Assembly: GCA_024579835.1 (NCBI GenBank)
Contig: CP102060.1
Span: 2,889,558-2,953,557 of the forward strand
DNA: 64,000 bases
DNA from: Clostridiaceae bacterium HFYG-1003
Lineage (GTDB): Bacteria; Bacillota; Clostridia; Clostridiales; Clostridiaceae
Reading direction: 5' to 3'
Shown here: positions 63,331 through 64,000 of the stretch, in pieces
Layout: each line of letters begins with the position of its first letter
Position numbering within the stretch: the first letter of the stretch is position 1
Position numbers and translations under genes: made by a program
Notes under the pieces: generated by a model
What the model was told of the DNA's origin: nothing
What the model saw: only the letters and a program-made list of their open reading frames with translations
The model's database searches: none

Positions 63331-64000
63331 TTATTCTCCCTTGTCTGTTTCGATCGCGTGCATTACTTTGTTCATGGCATTGAGCCAGGCGCCGATGGAA
63401 GCCTGGACCACATTGATGCTGGCGTCCCGGCCGATAAAATGACGGTCGCCGTGGCGCAGGGTCACCGTGGCGTAACCCAGGGCATCCGTTCCTTCCGTGA
63501 CGGACTGAAGGGAAAAATCCTCCAGGGCAACGTCCACATCGATGACCTGCTCGATGGCACGAAAGGTCGCGTCAATGGGTCCCTGGGCGAAAGAGATGCC
63601 TTCCCGCTCGACTCCCCCAGCGGCGACGACGACCGAGGCAGTGGTGGTGATGGTGTTGCCGCTGTTGACAACGAAACGCTTGAGCTTATAGTAATCGTGG
63701 TGGTCCTGCATTCCCTGGGTGAGCAGGGTCTCGATGTCCCGGTCGAAGATTTCTTTCTTGCGGTCGGCCAGTTCCTTGAATTCCTCAAAGACGGCATTGA
63801 GTTCATCCGGAGACAGATCGTAACCCAGTTCCCGGGCTTTGTTGCGGAAGGCGTGCCGGCCGGAATGCTTGCCCAGCACCATGTTGTTTTTCGCCAGACC
63901 CACAGACTCCGGGGTCATGATCTCATAGGTCGCCCGGTTGGCCAGGACGCCGTGCTGATGGATGCCGGACTCATGGGCGAAGGCGTTGGCGCCGACGATG
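63331..64000 (-). CDS. leuA: LeuA, 2-isopropylmalate synthase, 5' part outside the window
   Basis: The first committed enzyme of leucine synthesis, condensing acetyl-CoA with 2-oxoisovalerate. The frame is open from the window edge (IVGANAFAHESGIHQHGVL, the conserved metal/active-site block), so the ATG at 63918 is internal. VLGKHSGRHAFRNKA follows, then a C-terminal leucine-sensing domain. That domain (about the last 115 residues) is intact to the stop at 63331, so feedback inhibition by leucine is likely. The order leuA-leuC-leuD-leuB makes one minus-strand operon. Confidence 0.95.
   Translation of the reverse strand, partial: IVGANAFAHESGIHQHGVLANRATYEIMTPESVGLAKNNMVLGKHSGRHAFRNKARELGYDLSPDELNAVFEEFKELADRKKEIFDRDIETLLTQGMQDHHDYYKLKRFVVNSGNTITTTASVVVAAGGVEREGISFAQGPIDATFRAIEQVIDVDVALEDFSLQSVTEGTDALGYATVTLRHGDRHFIGRDASINVVQASIGAWLNAMNKVMHAIETDKGE

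Overview
The window looks like a chromosomal segment of an anaerobic, low-to-mid-GC Gram-positive bacterium of the class Clostridia. The evidence is AddAB instead of RecBCD, T-box leaders, Gram-positive LexA boxes, a class A-like sortase, strong AGGAGG ribosome sites, YhaM, PepF, PepT, DegV and rubrerythrin. The genus is not determined. Coding regions are GC-rich and intergenic regions are AT-rich. Starts were reset wherever a ribosome site or promoter contradicted the longest reading frame.

Layout. 1-2.3 kb: a scar of mobile DNA (IS1634-like transposase cut by the window edge, a cluster of hairpins, an integrase remnant beside tRNA-Ser(GCU)). 2.6-6 kb: sortase, a LexA-controlled radical SAM (spore photoproduct lyase-like) gene and an MFS exporter. 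6.3-15.9 kb: addB-addA, pepF and a small VOC gene. 16-20 kb: a broken ABC ATPase, then metN-metI-metQ behind two tandem methionine T-boxes. 20.3-26 kb: a NYN-LOTUS protein, then M18 aminopeptidase, GntR regulator, cbiB, cobD and a small membrane protein. 26-36.9 kb: housekeeping genes (exonuclease, class I aldolase, VOC, AEC transporter, CCA-adding enzyme, YhaM, PepT, 2'-5' RNA ligase-like, rubrerythrin, DegV, YdcF). 37.3-41.4 kb: rplY/ctc, and a three-gene ABC-2-like export operon whose NBD-like subunit has lost the Walker A, signature and H-loop motifs. 41.6 kb: a divergent SOS-controlled small protein. 42.4-57.6 kb: a maltodextrin regulon (malQ, glgP, malE, a small membrane protein, malF, malG, malK, a LacI-type regulator, an intracellular GH13 and a lipoprotein alpha-amylase). 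57.7-60.3 kb: ferredoxin, acidic-tailed membrane protein, tRNA-Arg(ACG) with another integrase-like remnant, and a small protein made of two near-identical repeats. 60.5-64 kb: leuA-leuC-leuD-leuB on the minus strand, with leuA running off the window.

How the genes work together. The maltodextrin block is a complete pathway. The lipoprotein amylase cuts alpha-glucan outside, MalEFGK imports the oligosaccharides, and neopullulanase, MalQ and GlgP turn them into glucose and glucose-1-phosphate. Matching LacI-type operators lie at the malQ and malE promoters. DNA damage links the radical SAM gene and the 86-residue protein, because each has a LexA box inside its promoter spacer.

The best candidates for something undescribed are the degenerate-NBD ABC operon (38.1-41.4 kb), the SOS small protein next to it, the duplicated-repeat protein at 59.9-60.3 kb, and the tandem Met T-boxes.
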